Assembly (NCBI RefSeq): GCF_020923435.1
Contig: NZ_CP087263.1
Span: 1,817,970 to 1,881,969 of the forward strand
Length of the DNA stretch: 64,000 bases
Reading direction: 5' to 3'
DNA from: Brevibacillus humidisoli
GTDB taxonomy: Bacteria; Bacillota; Bacilli; Brevibacillales; Brevibacillaceae
Position 1 is the stretch's first letter. Each line of letters starts with the position of its first letter. Under the pieces are notes generated by a model that searched no databases, was not told the origin of the DNA, and saw nothing but the letters and a program-made list of their open reading frames with translations. A program made the position numbers and the translations under genes. This document shows, piece after piece, positions 17,712-26,010 of the stretch.

Positions 17712-19760
17712 ATGAACCGGGATTTTACCAATCGTCCGTCCGGAGTCTTTCCGTCTGTCTGTTCACTGGACTGCCCCGACCAGTGCGGACTGCTTATCCA
17801 TAAAGAAGCGGGCAACATTGTCAAAATTGAAGGGGACCCTGCTCATCCTGTCACACAGGGGAAGATTTGCAACAAAGTCCGCCAGATGGCGCACCGCCTC
17901 TATGATCCAAAGCGACTCCAGTATCCGTTGAAGCGGATCGGCAGGAAAGGCGAAGGCCGCTTCAAGCAGATCACCTGGCAAGAAGCAATCGATACGATAG
18001 CAACCACCTGGAAACGATTGATCGATGAGGCGGGAGCGGAGTCGATCCTTCCCTACAGCTTTTATGGCAACATGGGGTTGATTAGTGCTGAAGGGATGGG
18101 ACGTCGTTTTTTCCATCGGCTTGGCGCAAGCCGGCTGATGTATACGATTTGTTCGTCTGCCGGAACAGAAGGCTACAGGTATACGATGGGCGGCAGCTTT
18201 GGGATCGATCCGGAAGATAGCGTGCAGGCAAAGCTGATTATCATGTGGGGCATCAACGCGGCGAGTACCAATATGCATCAGGTCATGCTGGCAGAGAAAG
18301 CGCGGAAGAACGGTGCACAAATCATCGTAATCGACGCCCACCGGAATCAAACTGGCCGCTGGTCGGATTGGTTCATTCCGATCGTCCCGGGGACGGATGC
18401 GGCGCTGGCGCTAGGGATCATGCATATCTTATTTGCCGAGCAGATGGTGGATGAAGTATTCCTGCGGGAGTATACGGTCGGGGCGGAGGAACTGCGCGAA
18501 CATGTCCGGCAGTACGACCCTGAGGCGGTTTCTGCGATCACGCACGTACCGGTAGAAGATATCTACCGCCTTGCACGGTTGTATGGAACGACAAGCCCAT
18601 CGTTTATCCGGATCGGCAACGGACCGCAGCATCACGATAACGGCGGTATGTTCGTGCGGACGATCTCCTGTCTACCGGCGCTGACCGGCCAGTGGCTGAA
18701 GCAGGGAGGTGGCGCAATCAAAGGAAACAGCGGATATTTGGCCCATAATGCCGCTGCGCTTCAACGCCCGGACCTGCTTGAGAAGCAAACCAGGCAGATT
18801 AATATGAACCTCATCGGCAGCGCCCTGCTTGAGCTAGACCCGCCGATTCGCTCGCTATATGTATACAACTCCAATCCAGCACTCGTCGCACCAGAAGCCA
18901 ACAAGGTACGGCGGGGGCTGGCGCGGGAGGATCTCTTTACGGTCGTGCACGAGTTGTTCTTGACCGAAACAGCCTTGTACGCCGATCTTGTGCTGCCGGC
19001 AACATCATCGTTAGAAAATACGGACTTGTACCGTTCCTATTGGCATCATTATGTGCAGCTTCAACAGCCCGTTATCGAGCCTTTTGGGCAAAGCAAGTCG
19101 AATACGGAAGTGTTCCGCCTGCTTGCTAAAGCATTGGGATACGAAGAGCAAGCGCTGCAGGATAGCGACGAGGAACTGATCCGGCAGGCGCTCGACTATC
19201 CGGCCAATCCGGCACTTGAAAGCATCACTTTTGAAGCTCTACAGGAGAAAAAATTTATGAAAGGGAGAGTAAAGCCTCTATTTCCAGGTCGGCTGCGTAC
19301 ACCAAGCGGGAAGATTGAGCTTTACTCCAAAAAGATGGCGGACAAAGGCTATCCACCATTGCCCACCTATGTGCCGCTTCCGACAGACGGGGAGAGCGAA
19401 TTGCCGTTTCAGTTTCTTCCGGCACCCAACCATAACTTCCTGAACTCGACGTTTGCCCACAACGAAAAGCATGTGAGCATGGAGAAAACACCAACGCTGT
19501 ACATGAACGAAGTGGATGCGGCTCCTCTTGGTATTGTAAGCGGAGACAAGGTAAAAGTTTGGAATCAACGGGGCCAGTGTGAGTTTACGGCCGCAGTGGG
19601 GACAGACGTTCTCCCAGGCGTCGTCGTGTGCCAAGGTTTGCGGTCAGACGCGGAGACCAACGGTCAACCGGTCAACACCTTGACACCCGACCGGATTGCG
19701 GACATGGGTGGCGGAGCCGTGTTTTTCTCCGGGCGGGTACAAGTGGAGAAGTGCGGATGA
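17712..19760 (+). CDS. Molybdopterin-dependent oxidoreductase (YyaE-like)
   Basis: A 682-residue enzyme of the DMSO reductase family. The N-terminal Fe4S4 motif is C17-x3-C21-x3-C25-x27-C53. Next come the molybdopterin domains, with PYSFYGNMGLISAEGMGRRFFHRLGAS, CSSAGTEGYRYTMGG and WGINAASTNMHQ, and a C-terminal MopB-binding domain (FLPAPNHNFLNSTFAHN...GDKVKVWNQRGQCEFTAAVG). No Tat signal is visible, so it is probably cytoplasmic. ATG 17712 has GGAAGGAG eight bases upstream; an in-frame ATG 36 bases earlier lacks one. No electron-transfer partner lies beside it. The substrate is unknown; B. subtilis YyaE is the nearest relative I can name. Confidence 0.88.
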   Translation: MNRDFTNRPSGVFPSVCSLDCPDQCGLLIHKEAGNIVKIEGDPAHPVTQGKICNKVRQMAHRLYDPKRLQYPLKRIGRKGEGRFKQITWQEAIDTIATTWKRLIDEAGAESILPYSFYGNMGLISAEGMGRRFFHRLGASRLMYTICSSAGTEGYRYTMGGSFGIDPEDSVQAKLIIMWGINAASTNMHQVMLAEKARKNGAQIIVIDAHRNQTGRWSDWFIPIVPGTDAALALGIMHILFAEQMVDEVFLREYTVGAEELREHVRQYDPEAVSAITHVPVEDIYRLARLYGTTSPSFIRIGNGPQHHDNGGMFVRTISCLPALTGQWLKQGGGAIKGNSGYLAHNAAALQRPDLLEKQTRQINMNLIGSALLELDPPIRSLYVYNSNPALVAPEANKVRRGLAREDLFTVVHELFLTETALYADLVLPATSSLENTDLYRSYWHHYVQLQQPVIEPFGQSKSNTEVFRLLAKALGYEEQALQDSDEELIRQALDYPANPALESITFEALQEKKFMKGRVKPLFPGRLRTPSGKIELYSKKMADKGYPPLPTYVPLPTDGESELPFQFLPAPNHNFLNSTFAHNEKHVSMEKTPTLYMNEVDAAPLGIVSGDKVKVWNQRGQCEFTAAVGTDVLPGVVVCQGLRSDAETNGQPVNTLTPDRIADMGGGAVFFSGRVQVEKCG

Positions 19761-19796
19761 GCGGGTCCACCGGTGATCGCACAGGTGAAATGTCCG

Positions 19797-20150
19797 TCAT
19801 CGTTGATCCATTCTTTGACTCAGTGATGGGGCGGAGACCCATTGTAAAAGCAATCGAAACGCTTTCGGCAGCCATTTGTTTTGTAAATAAATGACCTGAG
19901 TAGCAAAGTCTGATGTGGGATGGTGAAAAGGAATCGCTATCACGCTGCCATTTGCTGATTCTGCCTCCACGGCAAACCGCGGCAGCAGAGCGATTCCCCA
20001 GCCATGCATCACGCATTGTTTGATTGCGTCGAGGCTCCCGAATTCAAACGTGATCTGAAAAGGAATCCTGTTTTCGCTCAGCGTTCTCAACAGAAACGCT
20101 CGGTAGGTGCAACCTTGTTCCGTTAGAATCAGCGATTCATGTACCAGATC
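19797..20150 (-). pseudogene. LysR-type regulator, C-terminal fragment
   Basis: About 118 codons on the minus strand match the second half of a LysR effector-binding domain: ESLILTEQGCTYRAFLLRTL, FEFGSLDAIKQCVMHGWGIALLPRFAVEAE and TQVIYLQNKWLPKAFRLLLQWV. The N-terminal helix-turn-helix and the first half of the effector domain are missing. Homology stops at about 20150, exactly where the UvrA-like fragment begins on the other strand, although the frame stays open further by chance. The fragment cannot bind DNA. See the finding on the deletion junction. Confidence 0.8.
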
Positions 20151-21387
20151 ATGTACGCAGACATGAGACAGGGAGCCGATGCGATGTCCGCTGCGCCGGT
20201 CGTCAAGTCGCTCGCGGAGCGGTTGCAGCATCTGGTGGATATCGGACTTGACTACTTGACGCTGGACCGCGAGACGGATACATTGTCCGGCGGCGAGTCG
20301 CAGTGCGTCAAGATGGTGAAACACCTGAGCGGCAGTCTGGTGGATGTCACTTACATATTCGATGAGCCCAGCGTTGGCTTGCACCCCCGGGATGTACACC
20401 GGTTAAATGGCTTGCTTCAGAAGCTGCGCGACAAGGGCAATACCGTGATTGTCGTCGAGCATGATCCCGATGTGATCAAGGTGGCGGATCATATCGTCGA
20501 CGTCGGGCCTTACGCCGACAGCCGCGGCGGTACCATCGTGTATGAAGGAAGCTTCCAAGGCCTGCTGGAGTCAGGTACGCTGACAGTAGTTACGGGTGTC
20601 GCCGGCTCGGGCAAGAGTACGCTGATTAACGAAGTATTCCTCAGTCAGCATCCGGATGCGATCGTCATCGACCAATCGGCAGTAGCGTGTCAACACGCTC
20701 GAATCCCGCGACCTACACGGGCATTATGGATGATGTGCGCAAGGCGTTTGCTTCCGCGAACAAGGTCAACCAAGGCTTGTTCAGCTTCAACTCCAAGGGA
20801 GCTTGCGAGAACTGCCAAGGGCTGGGGGTTGTGTATACAGACCTTGCATTCCTCGACAGCGTGAAGCTGCCATGCGAAGTATGCGGAGGTAGAAGGTTCA
20901 AGGAAGAGGTGCTCGCGTACAAGCTGAACGGCAAGTCAATTGCAGAAGTGCTGGAGATGACTGTGGAGCAGGCATTGGATTTTTTCAGCTAAAAGAGGTT
21001 GTGCGCAAGCTCCAGGCGATGAGTGATGTGGGGCTGAACTATATTACACTCGGCCAGCCGCTCAGCACGCTCTCGGGCGGGGAATGCCAACGCATCAAGT
21101 TGGCAAGCGAGCTGCACAAGAAGGGCAGCATCTACGTGATGGACGAGCCAACGACCGGCCTGCACATGTCAGATATCGGTCATCTACTGGGGATCATGAA
21201 CCGCCTCGTGGATGCCGGCAATACGGTGATCGTCATCGAGCACAACCTCGATGTGATCAGCCAAGCGGATTGGATCATCGATATGGGACCCGATGGAGGC
21301 AGCAAGGGTGGCCAGGTGGTGTTCGAGGGTATACCTCCGCAGATCATCCATGCGGAGCAGTCGATCACAGGAAGATACTTGTTGTAA
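20150..21387 (+). pseudogene. UvrA-like ABC ATPase, 5'-truncated and twice frameshifted
   Basis: A remnant of a UvrA paralogue (the shorter UvrA2/drug-resistance type). Piece one contains ERLQHLVDIGLDYLTLDRE, signature TLSGGESQ, Walker B IFDEPSVGLHPRDV and the second Walker A GVAGSGKST. Near 20685 a missing base shifts the frame; piece two holds NPATYTGIMDDVRKAFA and the zinc-binding cysteines ACENCQGLG...PCEVCGGRR. At 20980-20985 a six-T run needs one more T to continue into piece three: LGQPLSTLSGGECQRIKLASEL, MDEPTTGLHMSD and the C-terminus. The N-terminal third, including the first Walker A, is absent. The rest is well conserved, so inactivation is recent or one of the shifts is a sequence error. 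Confidence 0.85.
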
Positions 21388-21533
21388 TGCATCAAATCCA
21401 CTTTCTTAATATAATCCTATTAGGGTTAATAGCGCTCATTATCACAGACGTACATCAATCCTGAAATACGGAGTTGCTAACCGATCATAAATATGATAAT
21501 CTATATCTACTTATGGCAATGGAGGGGTTACCC

Positions 21534-21578
21534 GTGGCATTTTTTCGAGTCCGATTGAACCTTGGAGCTGCTAATTAA
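21534..21578 (+). CDS. Leader peptide with Arg-X-Arg stalling motif
   Basis: GTG 21534 lies seven bases after GGAGGGG (21521-21527) and opens a 14-codon frame, MAFFRVRLNLGAAN, ending with TAA at 21576-21578. The RVR triplet fits the +X+ motif at which macrolide-bound ribosomes stall, as in the ErmD leader (MRLRF). The leader is followed by competing hairpins and a drug efflux gene, so it most likely senses a ribosome-targeting antibiotic. Drug specificity is inference. Confidence 0.6.
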   Translation: MAFFRVRLNLGAAN

Positions 21579-21593
21579 ATAGTGCTTAATGGG

Positions 21594-21691
21594 CTCTGCC
21601 TGCGTGTGCAGAGTAATCGGGATCGGAATGCCTTTTTTTGATGCAACTCATTCGGAGCGTTCAAAAAAGAGGGGATTTCAACCTCTTTTTT
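21594..21691 (+). promoter_or_regulatory. Transcription attenuator upstream of the MFS exporter
   Basis: Hairpin 1: CTCTGC (21594-21599) with GCAGAG (21608-21613). Terminator: AAAAAAGAGG (21663-21672) with CCTCTTTTTT (21682-21691), loop of nine, ending in a T-run. An alternative pairing of the T-rich stretch CTTTTTTTGA (about 21632-21641) with TCAAAAAAG (21661-21669) would use the left arm of the terminator and act as antiterminator. The order leader peptide, hairpin 1, antiterminator, terminator, exporter is that of ribosome-mediated attenuation. Confidence 0.6.
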
Positions 21692-21823
21692 CTATGCCAA
21701 AAAACAATCCATACCAGATCCATGCGTTAAGCAAGCTATTTTATGGTCCTCTCCGTCTGATAACAGGCCATGGGTGAACAAGCTTGGAGTTTCTGCTTAT
21801 ATGCGATCTGTTTCCGATTACCT

Positions 21824-21852
21824 AACCGCAGGCTATCCCTGCGGTTTATTTG
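21824..21852 (+). terminator. Second leader terminator
   Basis: AACCGCAGG (21824-21832) pairs with CCTGCGGTT (21838-21846) around loop CTATC and is followed by TATTTGTT. It lies 105 bases before the MFS gene and could be a second termination point in the leader. Confidence 0.65.
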
Positions 21853-21955
21853 TTATCCGTTCTCCACAAGCGTTCACGACAAGATTTATGTACTAAAAAC
21901 GACAAGTAATCTCGAAGAAAACCTAGTAGTGATCTTTAGAAGGTGAGGATGCAAA

Positions 21956-23173
21956 ATGTCAGCAGAACAACGAAAAAAGATGATCATCTTGATGATCAAT
22001 ATGTTTATTGCAATTGGTAGCTTTGGGATCATTATCCCGATCTTACCGGCATATTTGGAGTCAATCAATCAGGGAGGGACTGCTGCAGGCTTGATGATCG
22101 CCATTTTTGCAGGCTCTCAGTTCATCTTTTCTCCGATTGCCGGCAAATGGGCGGATCAATATGGCCGGAGAAAGATGATCATATACGGACTTGCCGGCTT
22201 AACGCTTTCCATGTTCGTTTTTTATGCTTTTGATTCCATTTGGTGGCTCTATGCCTCACGTGTCATCGGAGGGATTGGAGCAGCTCTCTTGATTCCGGCT
22301 ATATTTGCCTATATTGCTGATATTACTACGTTGGATCAGCGGGCAAAAGGCAATAGCTGGGTATCCGCCGCTATGTCTCTTGGGATCGTCATAGGGCCCG
22401 GTATTGGAGGATTTTTGGCTGACTTTGGATTGAAAACGCCATTTTTGATCTCCGCCGTCGTATCGCTTCTTGCGGTTGTATTTTCTGTTGCCGTGCTTAA
22501 AGAGAGTGGAAATAAGCAGACTTCAACAGACATGTATGCGCAAGATGATGAATCAATGGCCAAGAAATTGGTTCGGTCTGTGAAGATGCCGTTCTTCGTT
22601 CCGCTCATTATTACACTCGTAATGAGCTTTGGTTTGATGGCGTATGAATCTGTCCTGGGTCTGTTCGTCGATCAACAATTCGGTGCCAGCCCTCAGGAAA
22701 TTGCCTTTATGGTTACGGCAACTGGCATCGTTAGTGTGATTGTGCAGCTCTTTATTGTGGACCGCTTGGTTCGTCGTTATGGAGAAGGAGCCGTTCTGAA
22801 CATCTTTTTAGGTGTAGCAGCGATTGGTTTCCTCCTGTCGTTGTTTGCTTCCAGTTACACATTGTTCTTTGGTATTACCTTATTAATATTTCTGGCGACC
22901 TCGATACTTCGTCCTGTATTAAATACGCTTATCTCCAAGATGGCTGGAGACGAACAAGGGTTTGCCATGGGGATGAATAATGCTTATATGAGTATCGGAA
23001 ACGTATTAGGCCCCACATTTGCTGGTGCGTTATATGACATTGAGATCACGTATCCTTTCGTTTTAGGGCTTGTCCTTTTGGTAGTAACGTTGGTAACCAC
23101 CCTGGTTTGGCAGAAACGTTACCTAAAGCAAGACGCCGGGTCGAGAGGACGCATAGACCGACGTCATGCATAG
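21956..23173 (+). CDS. MFS multidrug efflux transporter (NorA/Bmr-like, 12 TM)
   Basis: A 405-residue exporter of the DHA1 drug:H+ antiporter family. Motif A between TM2 and TM3 reads GKWADQYGRRKMI, motif B in TM4 is ASRVIGGIGAALLIPA, and motif C in TM5 is SLGIVIGPGIGGFLA, the last being specific for exporters. ATG 21956 follows GAAGGTGAGGATGCAAA. Transcription probably passes through the attenuator upstream, which ties its expression to translation inhibition. The substrate cannot be read from sequence; the leader suggests a ribosome-targeting drug. A hairpin terminator follows at 23268. Confidence 0.9.
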   Translation: MSAEQRKKMIILMINMFIAIGSFGIIIPILPAYLESINQGGTAAGLMIAIFAGSQFIFSPIAGKWADQYGRRKMIIYGLAGLTLSMFVFYAFDSIWWLYASRVIGGIGAALLIPAIFAYIADITTLDQRAKGNSWVSAAMSLGIVIGPGIGGFLADFGLKTPFLISAVVSLLAVVFSVAVLKESGNKQTSTDMYAQDDESMAKKLVRSVKMPFFVPLIITLVMSFGLMAYESVLGLFVDQQFGASPQEIAFMVTATGIVSVIVQLFIVDRLVRRYGEGAVLNIFLGVAAIGFLLSLFASSYTLFFGITLLIFLATSILRPVLNTLISKMAGDEQGFAMGMNNAYMSIGNVLGPTFAGALYDIEITYPFVLGLVLLVVTLVTTLVWQKRYLKQDAGSRGRIDRRHA

Positions 23174-23267
23174 CGGACTAACATTCACAACGTAAAGGTA
23201 TAGGCAACGGACTATGCGGCAGTTGCCACACGATCAACCAAACCTATTCTTAGAAGTAGGTTTGCTC

Positions 23268-23314
23268 AACGTGTAGACAGCGTACTACAAAGTACGAGGT
23301 TTACACGTTTTTTT
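23268..23314 (+). terminator. Terminator of the MFS exporter
   Basis: AACGTGTA (23268-23275) pairs with TACACGTT (23302-23309), with an inner GTACT/AGTAC stem, followed by TTTTT. Confidence 0.75.
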
Positions 23315-23347
23315 GTGGTATGTGATATGGGGGAACTATTTCTTTAC

Positions 23348-23361
23348 CGAAACCGGTTTCG
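23348..23361. promoter_or_regulatory. LacI-family operator, distal copy
   Basis: CGAAACCGGTTTCG is a perfect 14-base palindrome with the central CCGG typical of LacI/GalR operators. An almost identical site lies at 23568-23581 over the promoter, so the two could support repressor looping. Confidence 0.7.
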
Positions 23362-23530
23362 CAAAAATGACGATCGAAACGCGATCGCATCGGCTAAAAG
23401 GTACACGCATCAATCTCTTTATCTGCCAGATGAGAATTGCAGGAACGTGCAGCGAAACCTCATCAAATCGGTGAAAACATAGAATTTTCATGCGTTTCTC
23501 GTTATTTCTGAATTTTTTAAACAAAAAGTA

Positions 23531-23582
23531 TTTACAACAACAGGAAAATGTTGAATAATGATATTACCTAAACCGGTTTCGA
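23531..23582 (+). promoter_or_regulatory. Promoter and proximal LacI operator of the beta-glucoside operon
   Basis: TTTACA (23531-23536), a 17-base spacer and AATAAT (23554-23559) form a sigma-A promoter. The palindrome TAAACCGGTTTCGA (23569-23582) covers the expected start of transcription, where a bound LacI-type repressor would block initiation. The cognate repressor is probably the gene at 26947. Confidence 0.7.
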
Positions 23583-23652
23583 ATAATGTATGCGCTTGCA
23601 TTTTCCGCAGTGGGAGAACATGAAAAATTTTGGGCGATGGGGGTAGTAAAAA

Positions 23653-25020
23653 ATGAAAAGGCTTTCCATTATGTTGTGCATTGTGCTGATGTTTGCGATG
23701 TCTGCTTGCTCCAGCAGCAACACGAACGGCCAAGCGACACCGGAACCGAAAACGGAAACGGATAAGAATGAACCGTCCGGTGAGAAAAAAGTGATCAAGA
23801 TGCTCCACTGGAAACAGGACAACATCAACAAGGTTATCGAGTCCATCAACAAGCAGTTCGAGGAAAAATATCCGGAGTATAAAGTGGAGTATACGACGAC
23901 AGCGCCGGATGAGGAATACAAGCAGGCGATGCGGTCAAGGATTACCGCTGGCGATCTGGATATCTTTCCCGATCTGTCGGGTATGAGACTGTCACCGAAA
24001 GACTGGACGCCAGGCGCCAAGGTACCGGATTGGCAGCAATGGATTGATGCCGGGCTGATCGCCGACCTTTCTAATGAGGCATTCGTCAAAAACTGGAATG
24101 CCAACGATATCGCACAGGCAGGTACATATAAGGGCAAAGTGTATGCAATTCCCGCGGGCAAGGTAGCCATGTCTGGACTGTTCTACAACAAGGAAATTTT
24201 CGCAAAGTATAACCTCCAGGTACCCAAAACATGGACAGAGTTCGTCAACGTCTCCGAAACGCTCAAGAAGAATGGCGTTATCCCGATTGCCATGGCGGGC
24301 AAAGATATTTGGCCGCTTAAGCTCCCCGTATTCAGTTTGCAGGCGCAAATCCTGGCGGGCGGGGATCAAAGCAAGTGGATTGAAGGCGTCTGGAAAGGCA
24401 CGGCGAAATTTAATGACCCGGACGCGGTAGAGGTTCTGGAAAAAATGAAAACCATCCAGGACAACTATACCATCGACGGCTTTATGGGAATCAGCTACAA
24501 CACACTCCCTTCCTACTTCGCCTCCGGAAAGGTAGCCATGATGCCAAACGGCGTCTGGGAAGCCCCTACTGTGGCTGCTGCGAATCCCAACCTGAAGTTC
24601 GGCTACTTCCCGCTGCCAGGCACCGAAGATCCTGCTAAAAACAACTTCCTGGTTGGAAAGTACGACATGACCTGGTATGTGGCAGAGAAAGGGCCGAACA
24701 AAGAGGGAGCGCTCAAGTGGCTCGTCTTCTTCTCGCAGCCGGAGATTTATCAGCAATTCGTGCAAGCTGCAGGGTTCCTGCCGACGATGGATAACGTAAA
24801 AACGAACAGCGCCTTCCTAGACAACGAAGTGATGCCCTATATGGATCGATTCCAGTTGGCGTATGAGATTCTCATGATCAATCGCGAAAATGTCGGCGAG
24901 CATCTGGCGGCAGAAGGTGTGCATACCGAATTCCTTGCGCCAGGAGGTCCATTCCGATCGGCAAAAGAACTTGCGGATGTGCAGCAGAAGGAATGGGAAG
25001 CGGCAGCCCCCGAGAAGTAG
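23653..25020 (+). CDS. Carbohydrate ABC transporter substrate-binding lipoprotein
   Basis: A 455-residue family 1 extracellular solute-binding protein. Signal peptide MKRLSIMLCIVLMFAMSAC ends at lipidated Cys19, followed by a Ser/Thr/Pro linker and the mature domain starting VIKMLHWKQDNINKVIESINKQFEEKYPEYKVEYTT. YAIPAGKVAMSGLFYNKEIFAKYNLQVPKTWTEF and the region around MMPNGVWEAPTVAAANP are family hallmarks. Anchored outside the membrane, it delivers sugar to the permeases at 25120 and 26010. The downstream ROK kinase and GH1 enzyme suggest an oligo-beta-glucoside such as cellobiose. No ATPase gene lies in the operon; a shared MsmX-type ATPase elsewhere is likely. Confidence 0.92.
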   Translation: MKRLSIMLCIVLMFAMSACSSSNTNGQATPEPKTETDKNEPSGEKKVIKMLHWKQDNINKVIESINKQFEEKYPEYKVEYTTTAPDEEYKQAMRSRITAGDLDIFPDLSGMRLSPKDWTPGAKVPDWQQWIDAGLIADLSNEAFVKNWNANDIAQAGTYKGKVYAIPAGKVAMSGLFYNKEIFAKYNLQVPKTWTEFVNVSETLKKNGVIPIAMAGKDIWPLKLPVFSLQAQILAGGDQSKWIEGVWKGTAKFNDPDAVEVLEKMKTIQDNYTIDGFMGISYNTLPSYFASGKVAMMPNGVWEAPTVAAANPNLKFGYFPLPGTEDPAKNNFLVGKYDMTWYVAEKGPNKEGALKWLVFFSQPEIYQQFVQAAGFLPTMDNVKTNSAFLDNEVMPYMDRFQLAYEILMINRENVGEHLAAEGVHTEFLAPGGPFRSAKELADVQQKEWEAAAPEK

Positions 25021-25073
25021 TTTATGACAACAAAGCATGGAGAACCAGGGTCTGAAAGACAGGCCCTTTCCAT

Positions 25074-25103
25074 GTCCTGACTTGCTCGGTCCTGACTTGC
25101 TCG
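25074..25103. repeat. 15-base tandem duplication before a permease gene
   Basis: GTCCTGACTTGCTCG occurs twice without a gap (25074-25088, 25089-25103) immediately before the ribosome binding site of the permease. It looks like a recent slippage duplication. Confidence 0.9.
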
Positions 25104-25119
25104 AATGGAGGTAGATCGC

Positions 25120-26010
25120 TTGTATCCTTTTGGCCAAGGACCTGCTCGATATTTGCCCTATTTGCTGCTGCTGCTTCCCCTTGCGCAATACGTCATATTT
25201 TATGCTGGGCCATCGCTCTTTACAGTCATTTATTCGTTTACCGATATAACCAATGTTCCCGGCAAGGATTACCATTTCGTCGGCTTGGACAACTATCGGG
25301 ACTTGTTTTTCTCTGGCAATGCGAGCGAGCGGTGGGACTCGATTGGCCGGACGCTCTATTTTACGCTGGTTGTAACCGTCGTGCAAAACGGGGTGGCGCT
25401 GCTCGTTGCCGTCTTGATCAACAAAAGGCTGAGGGGCGATACATTTTTCCGCGCGGTTTTTTTCCTTCCGGTGGTCCTTGGGGTAGCGGTCGTCTCTCTG
25501 ATTTGGACCATGATGTTTGATCCGGTAGGCGGTCCTGTCAATCAAATCTATCAGCTATTCGGATATTCCGATACCTTTTTTGGCAGCTTCGAGCATGCGT
25601 TTGAATATATCATCTTCGTCCAGATCTGGATGTATATGGGCTATTCCATGCTGATCTTTCTTGCTGGCCTCCAATCGGTACCCAAGGAACTGTATGAGGC
25701 CGGGTATATTGATGGGACGACAAGTTGGAAAGCCTTTCGCCATATCACCTTTCCGATGATTGCCCCAGCGTTTACGGTCAATATGCTGCTGTCCATCATC
25801 GGCGCGATGCAAACCTTCGATATCATTGTGGCGACGACAGATGGAGGATTCAATACAAGGACCATGGCCTACGATGTATACAAAGAAACGTTCCGCGGGT
25901 CTTTGGAAATGGGGCTGCCATCAGCGCTTTCGGTTATCCAGTTTTTGTTTATTCTCGTTTTTGTGGTGCTCGCCGTACATTTCCTGCGCAAGAGAGAGGT
26001 GGAACATTGA
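25120..26010 (+). CDS. Carbohydrate ABC transporter permease, MalF/UgpA type
   Basis: About 296 residues, six membrane segments. YLLLLLPLAQYVIFYAGPSLFTVIYSFTD is TM1; the EAA loop is ELYEAGYIDGTTSWKAFRHITFPMIAP, as in sugar importers. I favour the TTG at 25120: GGAGG (25107-25111) is eight bases upstream. An in-frame ATG at 25105 overlaps that ribosome binding site and has none of its own. The stop TGA shares a base with the next gene's ATG (TGATG). Forms a heterodimeric channel with the following permease. Confidence 0.9.
   Translation: MYPFGQGPARYLPYLLLLLPLAQYVIFYAGPSLFTVIYSFTDITNVPGKDYHFVGLDNYRDLFFSGNASERWDSIGRTLYFTLVVTVVQNGVALLVAVLINKRLRGDTFFRAVFFLPVVLGVAVVSLIWTMMFDPVGGPVNQIYQLFGYSDTFFGSFEHAFEYIIFVQIWMYMGYSMLIFLAGLQSVPKELYEAGYIDGTTSWKAFRHITFPMIAPAFTVNMLLSIIGAMQTFDIIVATTDGGFNTRTMAYDVYKETFRGSLEMGLPSALSVIQFLFILVFVVLAVHFLRKREVEH

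Larger units (their letters stand above)
21388..21955. other. Intergenic region holding an attenuator leader
   Basis: 568 bases between the UvrA-like remnant and the MFS exporter. The first 85 bases show nothing. From about 21474 there are promoter-like boxes (TTGCTA at 21474-21479, TATGATAAT at 21492-21500, spacing not ideal), a 14-codon leader, alternative hairpins and two terminators; these are listed separately. The last 90 bases contain a possible second promoter and the AAGGTGAGG ribosome binding site of the exporter. Confidence 0.6.
23174..23652. other. Intergenic region with terminator and beta-glucoside promoter
   Basis: 479 bases holding an inverted repeat (AACCTATTCT/AGAAGTAGGTT, 23241-23262), the exporter terminator (23268-23314), two copies of a LacI-type operator about 220 bases apart, and the promoter of the sugar operon. 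A minus-strand frame of 62 codons at 23336-23524 has no support. Confidence 0.6.

Noticed and set aside
21931-21956. TTG/ATG starts upstream of the MFS exporter
   Set aside because: The ATG at 21956 has the ribosome binding site and begins where family homology starts.
25725-26009. N-terminal extension of the MalG-type permease
   Set aside because: It lies inside the upstream permease in another frame; homology and the ribosome binding site support ATG 26010.
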